Source: Ifrita kowaldi
Lineage: Eukaryota; Chordata; Aves; Passeriformes; Cinclosomatidae
NCBI GenBank assembly: GCA_013398055.1
Contig: VZRS01009566.1
Span: forward strand, 266,829 to 330,828
DNA length: 64,000 bases
Reading direction: 5' to 3'
The notes under the pieces are model-generated. The model saw only the letters and a program-made list of their open reading frames with translations, made no database searches and had not been told where the DNA came from. Shown in pieces: positions 1 to 12,400 of this stretch (position 1 is its first letter; every line of letters begins with the position of its first letter). Position numbers and translations under genes: made by a program.

Positions 1-334
1 TCTGGGCAGTGCTGCCTCCCCCGTGAAGGGTGAGGAGAGCGGGAGTCAATGCTGACCGGTCACATGGGGGATTCTACGGAGTCAGAGTGGCACAAATCTG
101 GGCAAAAGCTGCAAGGTCACACAGGCTTTGGCCATGCCAGATTATTACCATAGTGTCAAAGAAGGAGAAGGCTTATAAACTGGAAGCACAGCCTTGCAGC
201 AGAGTCTTCCTGATGGATCCATAGTGCACACTCTAACATCTGATGAGTTTTTCAGGTGCAAGGCAAGCTCGTCAGACACTTGTCTCCAGTAGACACAGGG
301 GACTAAGACCGTTGTTTATGTTTTCAATTTCTAG
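1..334 (+). other. WIF1: WIF1 intron, 3' part
   Basis: Non-coding sequence upstream of the first WIF1 exon in the window. It ends in a pyrimidine-rich tract and a TAG acceptor at 332-334. I see no earlier EGF-type exon in it: no frame shows the six-cysteine spacing. Confidence 0.75.
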
Positions 335-430
335 GTAAATGCCATCAACCTTGTCGAAATGGAGGCAAATGTACTGGTAAGAATAAATGCAAGTGCTCCA
401 AAGGCTACCAGGGAGACCTGTGTTCAAAGC
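335..430 (+). CDS. WIF1: WIF1 internal exon, penultimate EGF-like module
   Basis: WIF1 is a secreted antagonist that binds Wnt ligands through an N-terminal WIF domain; five EGF-like repeats follow and contact glypican/heparan sulfate. This 96 bp exon encodes one complete EGF-like repeat. Six cysteines are visible with spacing C-x3-C-x5-C-x5-C-x-C-x8-C, including the segment CRNGGKCTGKNKCKCSKGY. It opens with the last two bases (GT) of a split codon, after a TAG acceptor, and closes with one base (C) before the donor GTAAGT at 431. The phase matches the next exon exactly. From memory of vertebrate WIF1 this is the fourth EGF repeat. The WIF domain and first three EGF repeats lie outside the window to the left. 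Confidence 0.95.
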
Positions 431-1051
431 GTAAGTACCAAAGCCACTCCATCAGCCCTTGTTGTGGGAACATCGAGCTCGCTGTACAGTACCTTTTTTA
501 CATGATGTCAGTAGTAACTGTTTGTTGTCAAAGTAATTCAAGTTATTTTACTTTCTGGACATACAGCTTACACCAGACTTAAGGAAATTATGAAACCAGA
601 AACATTTTTTAATAGAAGTCTCCTCACAGTCTCTTCTGTACTCTTGAGTTTCTATAAAACAGCAGTGTGTCAGCTCAGCAATAGCGGTTTAGTAATAGAG
701 AAATGCTTAATACAATGTCAGTACTGTGCCGTGTTAAAATACAACGAGAACACTTTGTGAGAGGGGTCCTGGGGACTACTCTCCTTCTCCCACTGGTTCT
801 GGTGGATGCTCAGCTCTGCTGTAGAACCTGATTCTCTCCACCAGAGGCTGAGCCAGACCTTGCAGGTAAAGAGATGGGTGTGGACTGTTTCAGGGCTCTG
901 ATTGCACGCGGTGCAAAGGCATAGATTTAGTTTGAGAGCCCCAGCCTGTGCCAGAACCAACCCATCGAGGGAAACAGCAGAAAAAGCAAATGTGTGACTG
1001 TCCTTGGATGAAATGTCAAGAGGTCAGGTGTATGTGCTCACTTTTTTACAG
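431..1051 (+). other. WIF1: WIF1 intron between the last two EGF exons
   Basis: A short intron of about 620 bp with a consensus donor (GTAAGT at 431) and a T-rich acceptor ending CAG at 1049-1051. Small open frames on either strand show no recognisable protein. No repeat was recognised. Confidence 0.85.
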
Positions 1052-1147
1052 CTGTCTGTGAGCCCAGCTGTGGCCTGTATGGCACCTGTGTGGAGCCCAA
1101 CAAATGCCAGTGCAAAGAAGGCTGGCACGGGAGACACTGCAATAAAA
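1052..1147 (+). CDS. WIF1: WIF1 internal exon, last EGF-like module
   Basis: This second 96 bp exon encodes the fifth and last EGF-like repeat. The six cysteines have the same C-x3-C-x5-C-x5-C-x-C-x8-C spacing, with CEPSCGLYGTCVEPNKCQC as the first part and a WHGRHCN ending. The opening CT completes a proline codon begun in the previous exon, and the final A precedes GTAAGT and is completed to AGG (Arg) by the last exon. Equal exon length, equal phase (1-1) and equal cysteine spacing show a symmetric EGF exon duplication, which is typical of this family. Confidence 0.95.
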
Positions 1148-3423
1148 GTAAGTGAGAAACAAACCCTGAGAGTCGTATCTGAGGTGTTGCACACCTGATG
1201 CTATACAGGAATGACTGCTTCAAGAGCCCTTCCAGCATCACTAATGATACTGCACTCCTTTTTTTCTAATCTTTAATCCAGTCAATAAAACAAAGGTTTT
1301 CAGTACTCCATAATTTTACCTACTTTAAAAAAAACTCATAATAATTCAAAAGTATTTTACCAAGATCATTTTTGTATTAGAAATTCCAGAATCTGGTCTC
1401 CATCAGAGGAGGACCTTGCATGTCTTCCACCCATAGTGTGGAAGGGATCCAAGCCATTCAATACTCCCCAGTAATATCAGATAGCTTTGAAATGTTGGGT
1501 AGGCATTTTTAAAAGTAAAATTCTGACATGTTCTAAAACTAATTAAAACTCAGAAAAAAAATATATATCCTGTAGAAATTTTGGGGAAAACTTGAAGAAT
1601 TATGCAAGATCTGTGCTTAGCAACTTCCTCTTTCTCACCTGTGTTCCACAGCATACAAAATTGCCCCAAAGCAAAGTTAAAGTTCTCAAAATGAATTTCT
1701 GTTGTGCTTATTGGTCCATTTGCCATCTATTGTACCAACTGATCATTTCACTGGGCTTAAAACGGTGATGTGTAATTATTTGATATACAATTGGATATAT
1801 CCAGAAAGAACTTCAGATTTAATTTTATGTTTCATGTGCAACAGTACTGTAACAGCAGATCTTCAATATACAATCTTTATATAGTCCCATAAGATACTAA
1901 TGTTTATCACTATTGGCTGCCAATTCATATGCTGTGTTTTATGTGCCAAAAGTTGAAAAATTTTGCAGCTACAAAACTAATCAGCCATAAGAAATGTGAA
2001 CCTTACGTTGCAGCATCAACTGAATGTTCGCTTTTATTAAAACCTGTTGATGCATATGATTTTTGTAACATAAAAATGTGTTAGAATAAATGTAGTATTT
2101 TCATTAAAAACTGAGTATTACCCAACTAAGACATATTTTGCTGTGAAAATTAGGTTTGCTGTTGGGAATTGCTTTTGGGAATTCCAAATTGGGTATCTGC
2201 TTTTCTGTTGTTACCTAGTGGATTTGTATTTAAGTATTCATGCTATTTTGTATTTAAGTATTCATGCTATTCTCTGAAGGAGAAATACAATTAATATAAG
2301 GTACGGTTAGAAAAAATATATATGAAAATGAACCAATTTGAACTGCATTCATAAGTTCAGTATGAACTTTTTCTTCCTGTCATACTCTTAGAAAGAACTC
2401 AGATAGCAAATGAAAACAAATACGTACTTCAGGTGTCCATCACCAAAGAAGTAATTACCTGTACAACAAAACCAAAGCTCATACCTGCCTTGTGATGAGA
2501 AGTCAATAGTCTCACATTATTGTCAACTCCAAGGTTTTGCATCCTTCATGACTTGGAGTTTGGGTACAGTCCTGCTGTGTTTAGAACTGCAAAACTCTCT
2601 TTGTATTCAGCAAAGAAACAGTGAAATGGACATTTGGGCAAAATCCACCCCCATTTTAAGTGTCCATACATGTGCATGCACTGCAATTCACTCTTTTCAA
2701 CTGAAACCAAACATCACTAGATCTTGAAAGGAGATTTATAGTTAACTTGAGAGACTTGTTTCATATTCAATCAAATTAATGGCTCCATGGTAAAGCTGTT
2801 TTCTTAAAAAGAAGTGGTTAAAAAAATTGAACAGGAGACTCAGTTTTTCAAAGTAATTTCCATGAGCTTTAAGTAATGAGATGGGTAAATGAACCTATAA
2901 AGAATTACAACATAATACTTTGAATTCCATTTTTATTGTTCACTTTCATTTTCTACAACAAAGCAGCTCTACTAAGTCTGTTTCAGATTGCTTTCCCCCT
3001 TCCCCACCGAGGTGTTTATGGTCACTGCTGTTCTTTCTCTTTGCATTCAGCCATAAACCAAAGCCCAGCTCAGGTAGCTGGTGCAGATTCTCCCCAGGGG
3101 GCTGCTTATGCCCCATTCTAGAGCCTTTTGCTGGCAGATCATCATGACTGTTGCCTATCTGGTGTGGGGGATACACATGTGAACCCAGGGCTGAGTGACA
3201 GCCTGGGTGTGCTGACGTCCCTGGGCCCCCTGGCCAGGTCAAGATTTTTCTGTCTGGCAGGATTCCGTTCATCCTGAGCGGTAACAGAGAGGCGTGAGCA
3301 CTTTTGTAAGGCAAAGTACAATCATTTGTTCAAATGGGTGAGACGGTTTCCACTTGAAATATGAGCTGTGGATTGGGAGCCCATTTCTGCAGGTTCTTTT
3401 TCTTGAGCTGGATAATTTTGCAG
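1148..3423 (+). other. WIF1: WIF1 last intron
   Basis: A 2.3 kb AT-rich intron from a GTAAGT donor to a TTTTGCAG acceptor. It contains a perfect 24 bp tandem duplication at 2224-2271. Overlapping short ORFs on both strands at 2920-3320 show no family signature and are taken as chance. Confidence 0.85.
2224..2271. repeat. Two-copy 24 bp tandem duplication
   Basis: Two identical, directly adjacent copies of a 24-mer (TTGTATTTAAGTATTCATGC plus TATT) in the last WIF1 intron. No mismatch between copies, which suggests a recent slippage-type duplication. Confidence 0.9.
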
Positions 3424-3545
3424 GGTATGGAGCCAGCAGTCTGAGCGCCCTGAGGCCAGCAGGCAGCAAGCACAGGCAGCACACACCTTCGCCAAAAAGG
3501 GCCGAGGAGAGACACGTTCCACCCGAATCCAATTACATCTGGTGA
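3424..3545 (+). CDS. WIF1: WIF1 terminal coding exon, basic C-terminal tail
   Basis: This exon encodes the 40-residue C-terminal tail after the last EGF module and ends with TGA at 3543-3545. Visible features are RYGASSLSALRPAG, then a basic stretch (RQHTPSPKRAEERH), then PPESNYIW and the stop. The NYIW terminus and the LRPAG...RQHTPS core are as I recall them from vertebrate WIF1, which makes this the most diagnostic part of the gene here. The opening GG completes the split Arg codon. The three exons together give 103 complete residues plus stop. An open frame runs upstream through the acceptor, but the AG at 3422-3423 and exon phase fix the boundary. Confidence 0.96.
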
Positions 3546-4103
3546 ACTCCAACATCTGAAATGGTTCGTGTTACACAAAGTTCACAGCCTTCATTAACCT
3601 CTCATGGATTGAATGTTAAAATGCTGTTCATTACAGTTGAGATTACCGGCTGGAATTTTATTAGCTTCATTATAAACCACTGAGCTGACACTTTCTATTC
3701 CTTTTAAGTTTTATAAACACTTCTGTAGCATGATTATGTAGGCTTCTTCTTTCAGTGCTTTGGATGGTGTTTTGTACTATACTTCAGTTACATTTAAACT
3801 TCCTTTTTTGGTTATATAGCTGCAAATATTTTCCAAAAATTAAGCAAAAATTAATAATATTCAATCAGAAAACCTTGTAGATGCTTACCCTGAATTATTT
3901 CAATGACTACAGATGTAATTTGCCTAAGACAAAAGAAAGGTGCATTTTGCAAATTTTTACAAATTGTGTACTTAGACTTTTCCCTAAGAAAAATAAATAA
4001 ATAAGTTACATAATTTAAAAACTGAATAACTCATTTCAATGTTATTTTTGACTTTACAGTTTTGTGTATTAAAAAGAAACTTCAGTGATGCCATTTAACC
4101 GAC

Positions 4104-4183
4104 ATAATATATTGTAAACAAAGTAGAGCTATAATGTATGAAGTTTCTGCATCAGCTTGAAGCAGTATAATATATTGTAAACA
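4104..4183 (+). repeat. WIF1: Duplicated 17-mer in WIF1 3' UTR
   Basis: The 17-mer ATAATATATTGTAAACA occurs at 4104-4120 and 4167-4183, 63 bp apart. Similarity continues loosely downstream of each copy (AGAGCTATAATGTATGAAG versus CAGCTCTTATGTAATAAAC), so this looks like an old tandem duplication whose core stayed intact. Confidence 0.85.
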
Positions 4184-4198
4184 GAACAGCTCTTATGT

Positions 4199-4236
4199 AA
4201 TAAACTTTTTATACTGACAGTTATGTATAAAATAAA
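4199..4236 (+). terminator. WIF1: WIF1 polyadenylation signals
   Basis: Two canonical AATAAA hexamers at 4199-4204 and 4231-4236. A T- and GT-rich stretch follows at about 4247-4275 (TTTTTTGAG, CTCTGTGTGG), as expected for a downstream element. Cleavage is likely near 4250-4260, with the second hexamer the better placed. Confidence 0.75.
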
Positions 4237-4259
4237 GATGCTGCTTTACTTTTTTGAGT

Positions 4260-7200
4260 ACTGCTCTGTGTGGCCTCCTGCGGTCTCATCAGCACTGGGT
4301 TGGGACAATGGCTTTTCTAGAGCACCCTCATAAAACAGTGGCACTGTGGGGTTGTTTTCCCTGGGTCTGCTTTTAGCCCCACAGTTCCTAAAAATATTTC
4401 AGAACAGCAACTTCTTCTTGTGCCTTTGCCAAGGATGGGATAACATGGAAGGCCACATGTTTCGCTCCCTGTACTTGTCCTCCACCAGGTCCTCTCTCCC
4501 CCCAGCACCACCAGTCACCCATGTTGGTATGCCCAGTTCGTGGTGCCTCAGGTACGCAGAGTATTCCTCTCTGAGCTTCTGTCCCAGCAGGTAACAGTCC
4601 AGCCCTGTTCAGGGGTGATGGTCCTGTGTCGTGTTGTGGTCAGTCTGTAGAAGGTTTGGGTGCTGCCTCTTGCAACAGTCAAGGGCTACATGATTTGTAA
4701 TTTGATGTGGCTTGGAAGCAGGAAACATGGTTTCTGTCTGCACTGAAGAACAGTAAATATCCAATGAATTATTACTGACCCTTGCTATACTGTAGTCCGG
4801 GCAATCTTATAATCTAGGAGACAAATAAAAAAAAAAAATAACATGTAGTTGGAAGCATAACAGCGGGGCTTTTCCCTTCACTGAGGGCAGCAAGAGGAGG
4901 TGTGGTCAGGAAAGGTGCTCAGCCTCTGCCCACAGTCAGTGCTGTCCCAAAAGGAACCTCTTCAGATTAAAAAAGATAGGAAAGGGGCAGCCTGAGCCAG
5001 AGGAGAAAACACTTGGATGATGAAAACCTGGGGGGAGCTCTTGATGAAGGAAACGGGTTTTTTTGTATTTTTCTTAAAAGTCATGAAAGGAGGACATTAA
5101 TGTTAGGTTGAGATGAAATATGTAGCTGCTCTGTATGTCTGGGGATGCCTCAGGAGCTGTGTAAAAACATGAATGTCACATTTGCATGCTTTTTGTTCTT
5201 CCTGTAGCAAAGATTAAGCGGTTTGTCACATGATACAATAAAAAGCACAGAAATGTCTTACTCAAAATTCCTCAGATATTTTGGCTGAACTTTTTCTGCT
5301 CCTGTCAATTTCTTAGAAAGTGCTTTCTTAAAAACAGCAGGTGTATTCTTTTATATGGAGTAAAGTTTTTGCTGCTTGCCCTAAAGACCCGTAATGTTGC
5401 TGTTTTGTTTTCAGTTTCATCACTGATTTTTTAAAATATCATTAATCATGAGAAGAGTATCATCAGAAAGGTTACGAAAGGAAAAAGTAGTTCTCAAAGT
5501 GCATACTGTAACACAACCCTGTTTCTTAAATAATATCAATTTTCTACACAAAATTTCCACGGCTTTGCCAGTGTGAGATCAAAGTTTCCTGTGTAGAGAC
5601 AGTCCTTGATGTCAGAGTTTTAAGTTAAAATTCTGTGATAGCTGAGAATGCTAAGCGAAGACATGAATTTTCAAGAAAAAGTCCAGTTGGAAGTTGGAAG
5701 CAATTTTGCCATTCGAAAATAAACTACAGAATATATCACACTCTGTCACTGGACAGGACATACATATGAGGGGAAAAAAAATGTGTAAGAGATGAAAATT
5801 ATTTAAAAACAAAAAAAAAAACCCAAAACCCTCGAAATTCCAATCCACTACAATAGGTCAGACAGGAACTGCCTTTTCAATGGTATTTGGAAAGCCTGTA
5901 GTTAGCCAGAGCAAGATGCCAAACATTGCACTTGTGAGCGGCAGCTGTAAGGTGATTAAATCGAGCAGAAGAACAGAAAATGTTAAATCACTATAGCTCT
6001 ACCCAAGAAATCTCAATTTGTGCAACTGGCAAAATTATAGCTTTACAAAGGGTTTCTAATGGTACTCGATAATTTGGGTATCTAATATTGGCATCCTGCT
6101 ATGTCCAGATGTGCACGACAGTTCAAAGGACAAATACACAAGGCACACAAAGGGAGCAGAAACAGACACCCTAAGGGCAAACTGCCTTTCTGTACTGCTG
6201 CCGTTACTGAGCTGATGCACAGGCTTTTTTGGTTTGGTTGGTTTTTGGGGTTTTTTTTGTATTTTCGTTTTAGGTTGGCTCTGTCTATGCTGCTGGATTT
6301 CAAACATACCTCTTTCATTGCCCCTTCACACCTTCTCCTGACTGGGGAGCTGGAGAGAATTGTGGCTTTTTTCTTGTTCATGCTACGCAGGAATTGGCAG
6401 CCTGTGCAAAGCAGAGGCATCAGGGGGCAGCAGGGCCCAGCAGCACCGCACGCATCGGGTGCTGCTCCCGGGATCTTTCTGACCAGGAGGCAGCACTGGC
6501 TGCTGGGACTCAGCACGCTTTCCCCATGTGGTGTGACTGAATGGCCCAGTTGTTCTTCTTCCAGCTTCAGCTGCATTTCAACGAATATTAAGGAAAAAAA
6601 TTATAAAGAAAAAAATTCAAAATTGTTCCAGATGACTCACTGCCTATAAGATTCAAGCTTCAAAAGCCAGACTCAAAGCTTTGGCCAGACTTACTGCTAT
6701 TAATTCAAAAATGTCAGCTTTGTTTCTGCTGGACAGATTTGTTACCTTTCCTTTCCTCTCACTTCTCTACATCACCTGTTCTACTGGGATTGCCTACTGT
6801 GGAAAAAAAATCCTACTGGCAGACACTAAGAGGAGATCTGGCAGCAGCAGAGAGGGAGCTGCCTGAAATGGCCTGAAGTTATGCCAGGATTTCCCCAGTG
6901 CCTGCACTGCCCACAGCACTGCATTGTGGCAGGGGGAATATGTGAGTGGGTGTTGAGGCATCGCTCAGAGACACGGCTTCATGGCAGCTCTAGGACTTGC
7001 AGCCAATTCAGCTCAAGCCTAGAGAAACTGCATCAGTCAAAAGTGCTCTCATCCATTGCAGGGATTAAATCCTGCTAAATCCCACAAATCTTGCACTGTG
7101 AATACAACTTTGTGTTCAGTGAGGTGACGAGGTGCTATGATTAGCCAGGACATAGCCAAACCTTAAGACCCTGATTAAACCAGTGACACCCTCTCCAGCT

Positions 7201-9056
7201 CTAAAATGTGCCAGCAAGATTTGCTCACATGACTCTTTAAACAGAAAAGCATCTAGTTAAAAAAAATCTCAAGTGAAATGTGTCCCAGTTGCTGTTTATT
7301 TTTTCTTGCATCTCTGACAGGATGGCTGCTGAGCCACACACCAGTCTCTCAGTGGCTCCCAGCACCCAGGTTCTGCTGGAACACAGCTGACTGCACACCC
7401 CTTGGTGCTGGCTGGAGGCAGCAGCCCAGTCCAGCCACACAAGTTCACCCACGTTCGGCAACAGTGCAAAGCTGAACTGGGCACAAAACAAACGGGTTAG
7501 GAGAACAGCAAGGTTTGGAAAAGGCATGCATGCAGATCTGAGAAGATTTATTTCTTATCTCTGTGGCTTTCTGAAGTTCAATTTAAATGAACTGTCACAA
7601 TTTCAAGTTAAAAAAAGCTCCACTCCATATTTTTTACTTAGAACAATGTATTCTATTATTCATATTAGTTACAGAGGTTGCATTTTAATCCCTTTCCACA
7701 TAGCCCATCAGGAGCAGCCTTGTTGAAGAAATCTTTCCATGGAAATGTGAATTTTTTCAGAGGATTTAACACACATACCCTGTCTGGCCAAACCACAGCT
7801 CAAAAGTAGCTCAGATTCTTATGAGGGACATCCTCACAAAGTGCTTTCTAACACTTTGTGTCTTGGCGTATGCTTGGGGGATTTTAGGGCTGAGGAGCTG
7901 GCACTGGGGCACTGCGCAGGGTTTACAGAGCTAGCTGGCTCTGGCTGCTCTGAGTGTTTGACTTTACAACCCTTAATTATATATATCCCTTAATCAGCAT
8001 GCTCCTCTTGTACTGCATCCTACCTTCCCAGACATCCCAGTAAGCCTCACTCCTAGGCAATGACCAGTGGGACTCCACAAATTCTCCAGCAGGCAGTGTT
8101 TGGAAAGGCTACCCCACAGTGTTCATACTGCACAGTGTGCATCAAGTTTCTGTGCTATCCATCATCCTCAGCTTGCAGGAACCTTGTCCAAATGGAGCCT
8201 GCCATGACCCTGGGCTGGCATTTTCCCCAGTCCTCCTACTACAAGTTGCCCAACTTTTTTGGACAAACTCAGCTACTATGGGAGCTGCTTGTGTGCTGGA
8301 CTCTGGCTTGCTTCAAATTAGGGTAATCCAGCTGAAAGTCTGAGCATTTAATTAAGATCATGGCTGTTCTCAACACAATTCCACCCTTCAGTGGCCACTG
8401 TGGGTACCACCTCTCCCTTGGTCTATCTGGAGAGTGATTGCCAAACATGTACATCTCCCAGATGGTGTCACTCTTAAAAAAAGTTAAATGAATGTTCAGC
8501 ACAATCCACTCAGTGTTTTTTAAACCACTCTTCCATTTAAAGGCATAGAGATTTCTCCCCTTTTACAGCTACAATAGAGTATTCTCTGAAACAGACACTT
8601 GGAATTGCCTGTACTGCTTCACTGTATTTATCATGTGTAAGACTGACTCAGTAGTGATAGTTCCATCTCCAAGGCTTATTCCTAAAGGAATCAACTGTGT
8701 TTGGAATGCAGCTGAAATGCCAACCTAGTTTGACACTCGAGGGGTCCTGAGTGGTTTAGATGTCACAGCTTACAGCAATCCACTCAAAAATGAGATGTAA
8801 GGGATTTCTAGGGAGAGGTGAGTTTGGAGTTTCTATTCCTTTCCATGTGCCTTTGTGATCAGTGAGAACAGGAACTTCCCCAAGACCAGAGGACCCCACT
8901 AGTTGGTGATTGAGAATGGGCAGCAACACCAGGTGAAGTGTGCATAGTGGCCACCGGAAGTGCATCGTTGTTGCCACCAGGGAGCTGAAACAGGGGTCAC
9001 TGAGGGTTTTTGTAGTTGTTCCTGAACATCTTTACAATATGTGATTTAGTAATATA
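4260..9056. other. Intergenic, no gene recognised
   Basis: AT-rich sequence downstream of WIF1. The longest open frames (+ 182 codons at 6101-6649 and - 164 codons at 6082-6576) overlap each other on opposite strands, run through a GGTTTGGTTGGTTTTTGGGG low-complexity tract, and show no domain. No repeat family was recognised. Confidence 0.6.
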
Positions 9057-9447
9057 GAACCATAGAATGGTTTGGGTTGGAAAGGACCTTAAAGATCATC
9101 TAGTTCCACCTCCCCCTGCCATGGGTAGAGACACATTTCACTAGACCAGGTTGCTCAGAGCCCCATCCCAGCTGACCTGGAGCACTTCCAGGGATGGGGC
9201 ATCTACAACTTCTCTGGGCAACATGTTCCAGCATCTCACCACCCTCACAGTCAAGATTTTCTGCTTTATGTGCAATCTAAACCTCCCTCTTTAATTTTAA
9301 AACCATTGCCCCTGTCATTGCAGGACCTGGTAAAAAGTATTTCGGTCTTTCTTATAAGCCCCTTTTATATATGGAAAGGCTGCAATAAGGGCTTCTCAGA
9401 GTCTTGTCCCAGCTGAATAACCCCAGCTGTCCCAGCCTTTCATCAAA
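9057..9447 (-). mobile_element. CR1 LINE fragment, 3' end
   Basis: The + strand shows the reverse complement of a typical avian CR1 tail. It starts at the CATAGAATGG terminus, followed by TTTGGGTTGGAAAGGACCTT, AGATCATCTAG, GTTGCTCAGAGCCCC, TTCCAGGGATGGGGCATCTAC, CTCTGGGCAACATGTTCCAG and TTCTTATAAGCCCC. The element therefore lies on the - strand with its 3' end at the left. It is 5'-truncated to about 390 bp, as most CR1 copies are, and carries no reverse transcriptase coding capacity. Confidence 0.93.
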
Positions 9448-12400
9448 TATTTGATTCAGGTTTTTCCTCTCTACTATGCTTTCTTTTTCTTTGTTTATCT
9501 TAAAACATAGTAACGTTAAATAAACAAATGAACAAACAAATAATCAAACAGACCCCAAGTTACTGAAATCCCCAAGATTTGCATTTGTTTAGGATACACC
9601 ACTTCTGGTCTCTTTAGAGGAGTAATTCAATAAATACTGCAGTAACACCATGTTTAACTCTGCACTTGTCCCTGGAAGTACAACAGTACTACAACGTTTT
9701 TGAGCACCTCATGGACCACCCACAAGCAAGAGGAGCTGCAACAATGTGGCCAGCAAAATGCCTTGGATGTGATATTTCCTTCGGGATTTAGAAGACAATA
9801 AGAAAATAGTTTGCTGGTTAGTATTTTGACTGAAATAGGTTTTGATCACTCAGATGAGTCTATTCTGCTTGAGACAGAGCAGTCTTCTCTGAAGCAAATG
9901 GGTGACATGAACCCTTAAGACAAAAAAGTGAGCTATTAAGTACAGAAAGTACCCAAGGATTGCCGTGAGGGTAGTTAGGTATTTAGATTCCTGTTCATTT
10001 TTCAAGTTCATTATTCAACATATCATCATGCAACAGCTCTGGCTGTGCTGCAGTGCTCTAATATCCATGGCAAATGTTGTTCTGGAAGTGTTTAAGATAA
10101 AAGAAAAGATCTGATTAACACCTCTTGATTGAAAGAGGAATGCAAAATCCTGTGTTTCTTTCTAGCTCTGCTTCCCCTCCTAGCAAAATGCATCCCTTTT
10201 GTATGTGTCCCCTTTCGCATTCCAGAAAATTTAAAGGAAATAATTATATGGAAAAAAGTGGCTAACTGGGAGGTAGCAAAGCATGTGTGTCCTCAGCACA
10301 ACAATTAAGGTCTCAAAAAGACAAGACAGTGAATGTCCCTTTGAAATTGGCAAGGCAGGGGGAGAATCTTCTAAAAACCTGGCAAGCAATTAACAGCAAT
10401 TATAACTTCATGATTGCTGCCACCTTCCCATCTGTTGTGTAACACTCCACTCAGGAGGTCTCCTCCTCTTATAAACAGAGTGTGATACAACTCTGCTCTT
10501 TCATATCTGTGAAGTTACTAGAGATAAATGATTTTGCTGTGAAACTGGAGTGCAGCTATAAAGCTGCTGTCCCCCTGCTTCAGCACAAACGTAGCTTGGC
10601 TCTTTTACAGGATGTATTTGGAGCCTAGAAGTAACTTCTGCTGAATGTGTGGAGGTTTATTTGACTTTCAGGCTGTTCTGGGCCAGCAGTGTTAGCCAAG
10701 TCCTGGAGGCTGTCCCAGATTCAGAGCCATCTCAAGCAGTTTGAACCTGACCACTTTTCCCAGTTTAGCAGAACTCTCCCAGCTGAGTTACGCATCAAAG
10801 TACAGAGGGGAGCAATGATGAGAAGCTGACAGTGGCTCTCTTCCTTTTCAGACAGTACTCAATCATAGCTTACAGGAAAGGGCAAGAGAGGACCTCACAG
10901 TGAAGCTGATGTAATTTTCTGTGACAGACTTAAAGACCTTGTTATTAAAGACATGTAGCACTAGTTCCAGGAAAAAACAGTCTGCTTCCAGTTTGCGTAT
11001 TTCAAGAGATCACAGAAAATTTATGAGAATTCAGAAGAAAGTTGCAAGAGCTATTCAGAGTCGTAGAAAAGTGTGTGACACAGTGAGAGACTTCAAACAT
11101 GTTTCAGGAGTACTGTTTGGGCTGCCCAAAACACTCCCTGCTGCTAGAAGAGGGGTCTTTTCTTCACCCCATACACTATCCTCACCAGAAAAAACAAGCA
11201 GTTTTCTGCTGAATAACTGGGCTTGACCAACTCTCTGACAGATCAGCAGAAGGGAGGTGATCTTCAAAAGGTTTCCCAGCTACGGTCTTCAGCTACTTTC
11301 AAAACCAACTCCATTTCACAAAAATGCCTGCTGGGCCTGAAAAATTGAATCTAGAGAACTTTCAGGCTGGAACCAGGGTACATGTTATTAACAGTAAATT
11401 AAGTAAGTGTTAGGTTTTACCTGAGACTGCAGCATATTCATCATCATCTGGTCTTAAAAGCAGGACCTTCTAAAAGATACAGTATTAGCTTAAAAATAAG
11501 TTAGAGGCTTCGTATAGAAATGGCAAGACAAGGTTTAAGTTCCTTCCACACTCAGGTCACCTTAGATCTGGTTTAATAGCTTGGTCTGGTCTTAAACATA
11601 TAAAGTGGTGAATAACCCCAAAACTGAAGACAAATCCTAATGCAGGTATTTAATTTCTGAGTGCACCTACAATTTCACTCCAGAGCTGGAGGAAGCTGAA
11701 TAGTGACAGCGAGGTGCTGTTCATACACTGATTTTGGTCATATGCCATGACTTCAGCTTGTCTAAGACAAGGCAAGGAACTCAAGGCCATGTCAAGCCCT
11801 AAAATGTATAATTTGAGAAGAGCAGTGGGCCTTTTATTTTCTTCCTTGCTCCTGAAGTATATTTTTCACTGTCCCACAGCAACTGTTTCTCCTCAGCCTG
11901 TTGCTATGTGAGAATTAGAAATTTAAAAAGCTATTCTGAAGGAGTTTTGAGAAACACTTCAAAAATTCACATCATTTAAAGAACAGGAACAGAGAAGAGC
12001 TCATAAGGGCACAGAACTGCAGCATGCTTGTGACACAAGCCTTTGTAAAGGCAACTACTCACGAAAGCCCAACAGCAGAATGAATGTCTCAGTATATGTC
12101 AAATGACGTGTTTTCACAGATACAGTCACAGCTGTGTGGCCTTCACTTCTCTGAGTACCAAGTGTGGCTCACAGGGGGTTACGTGATTGCTCCTGTGTAT
12201 CTTGGCACATCGGGTTTTGTAGTCCTGGCCCAACTCCACCTTGGACAAGTGTTGCCTTTATTTGCTGGCAGATCATTCAAGGGATGGTTTTGTGCGAGTG
12301 ACAGCTGAAGGGCATTAAATAGTACAGTAAATCATTTAACTGGAGCCTAGAATGTGTGAACACTGAACCACAAGCTCTGACGGAAGAAAATTTATTTTGT

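Larger units (their letters stand above)
3546..4255 (+). other. WIF1: WIF1 3' untranslated region
   Basis: AT-rich sequence after the stop codon, running to the inferred cleavage site. It contains two copies of a 17-mer (4104-4120 and 4167-4183) and ends shortly after two AATAAA hexamers. The length of about 700 bp is inferred from the poly(A) signals, not from transcript data. Confidence 0.75.

Noticed and set aside
6082..6649. Long overlapping open frames on both strands (182 codons +, 164 codons -).
   Set aside because: They are mutual antisense shadows crossing a GGTTTGG/TTTTTTT low-complexity tract, with no domain, no plausible splice context and no codon bias. A real gene would not be expected on both strands.
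10921..11226. + strand ORF of 101 codons with a basic, helix-like middle (RKFMRIQKKVARAIQSRRK).
   Set aside because: I briefly considered a ribosomal-protein retrocopy, but no conserved motif, poly(A) tail or target duplication is visible.
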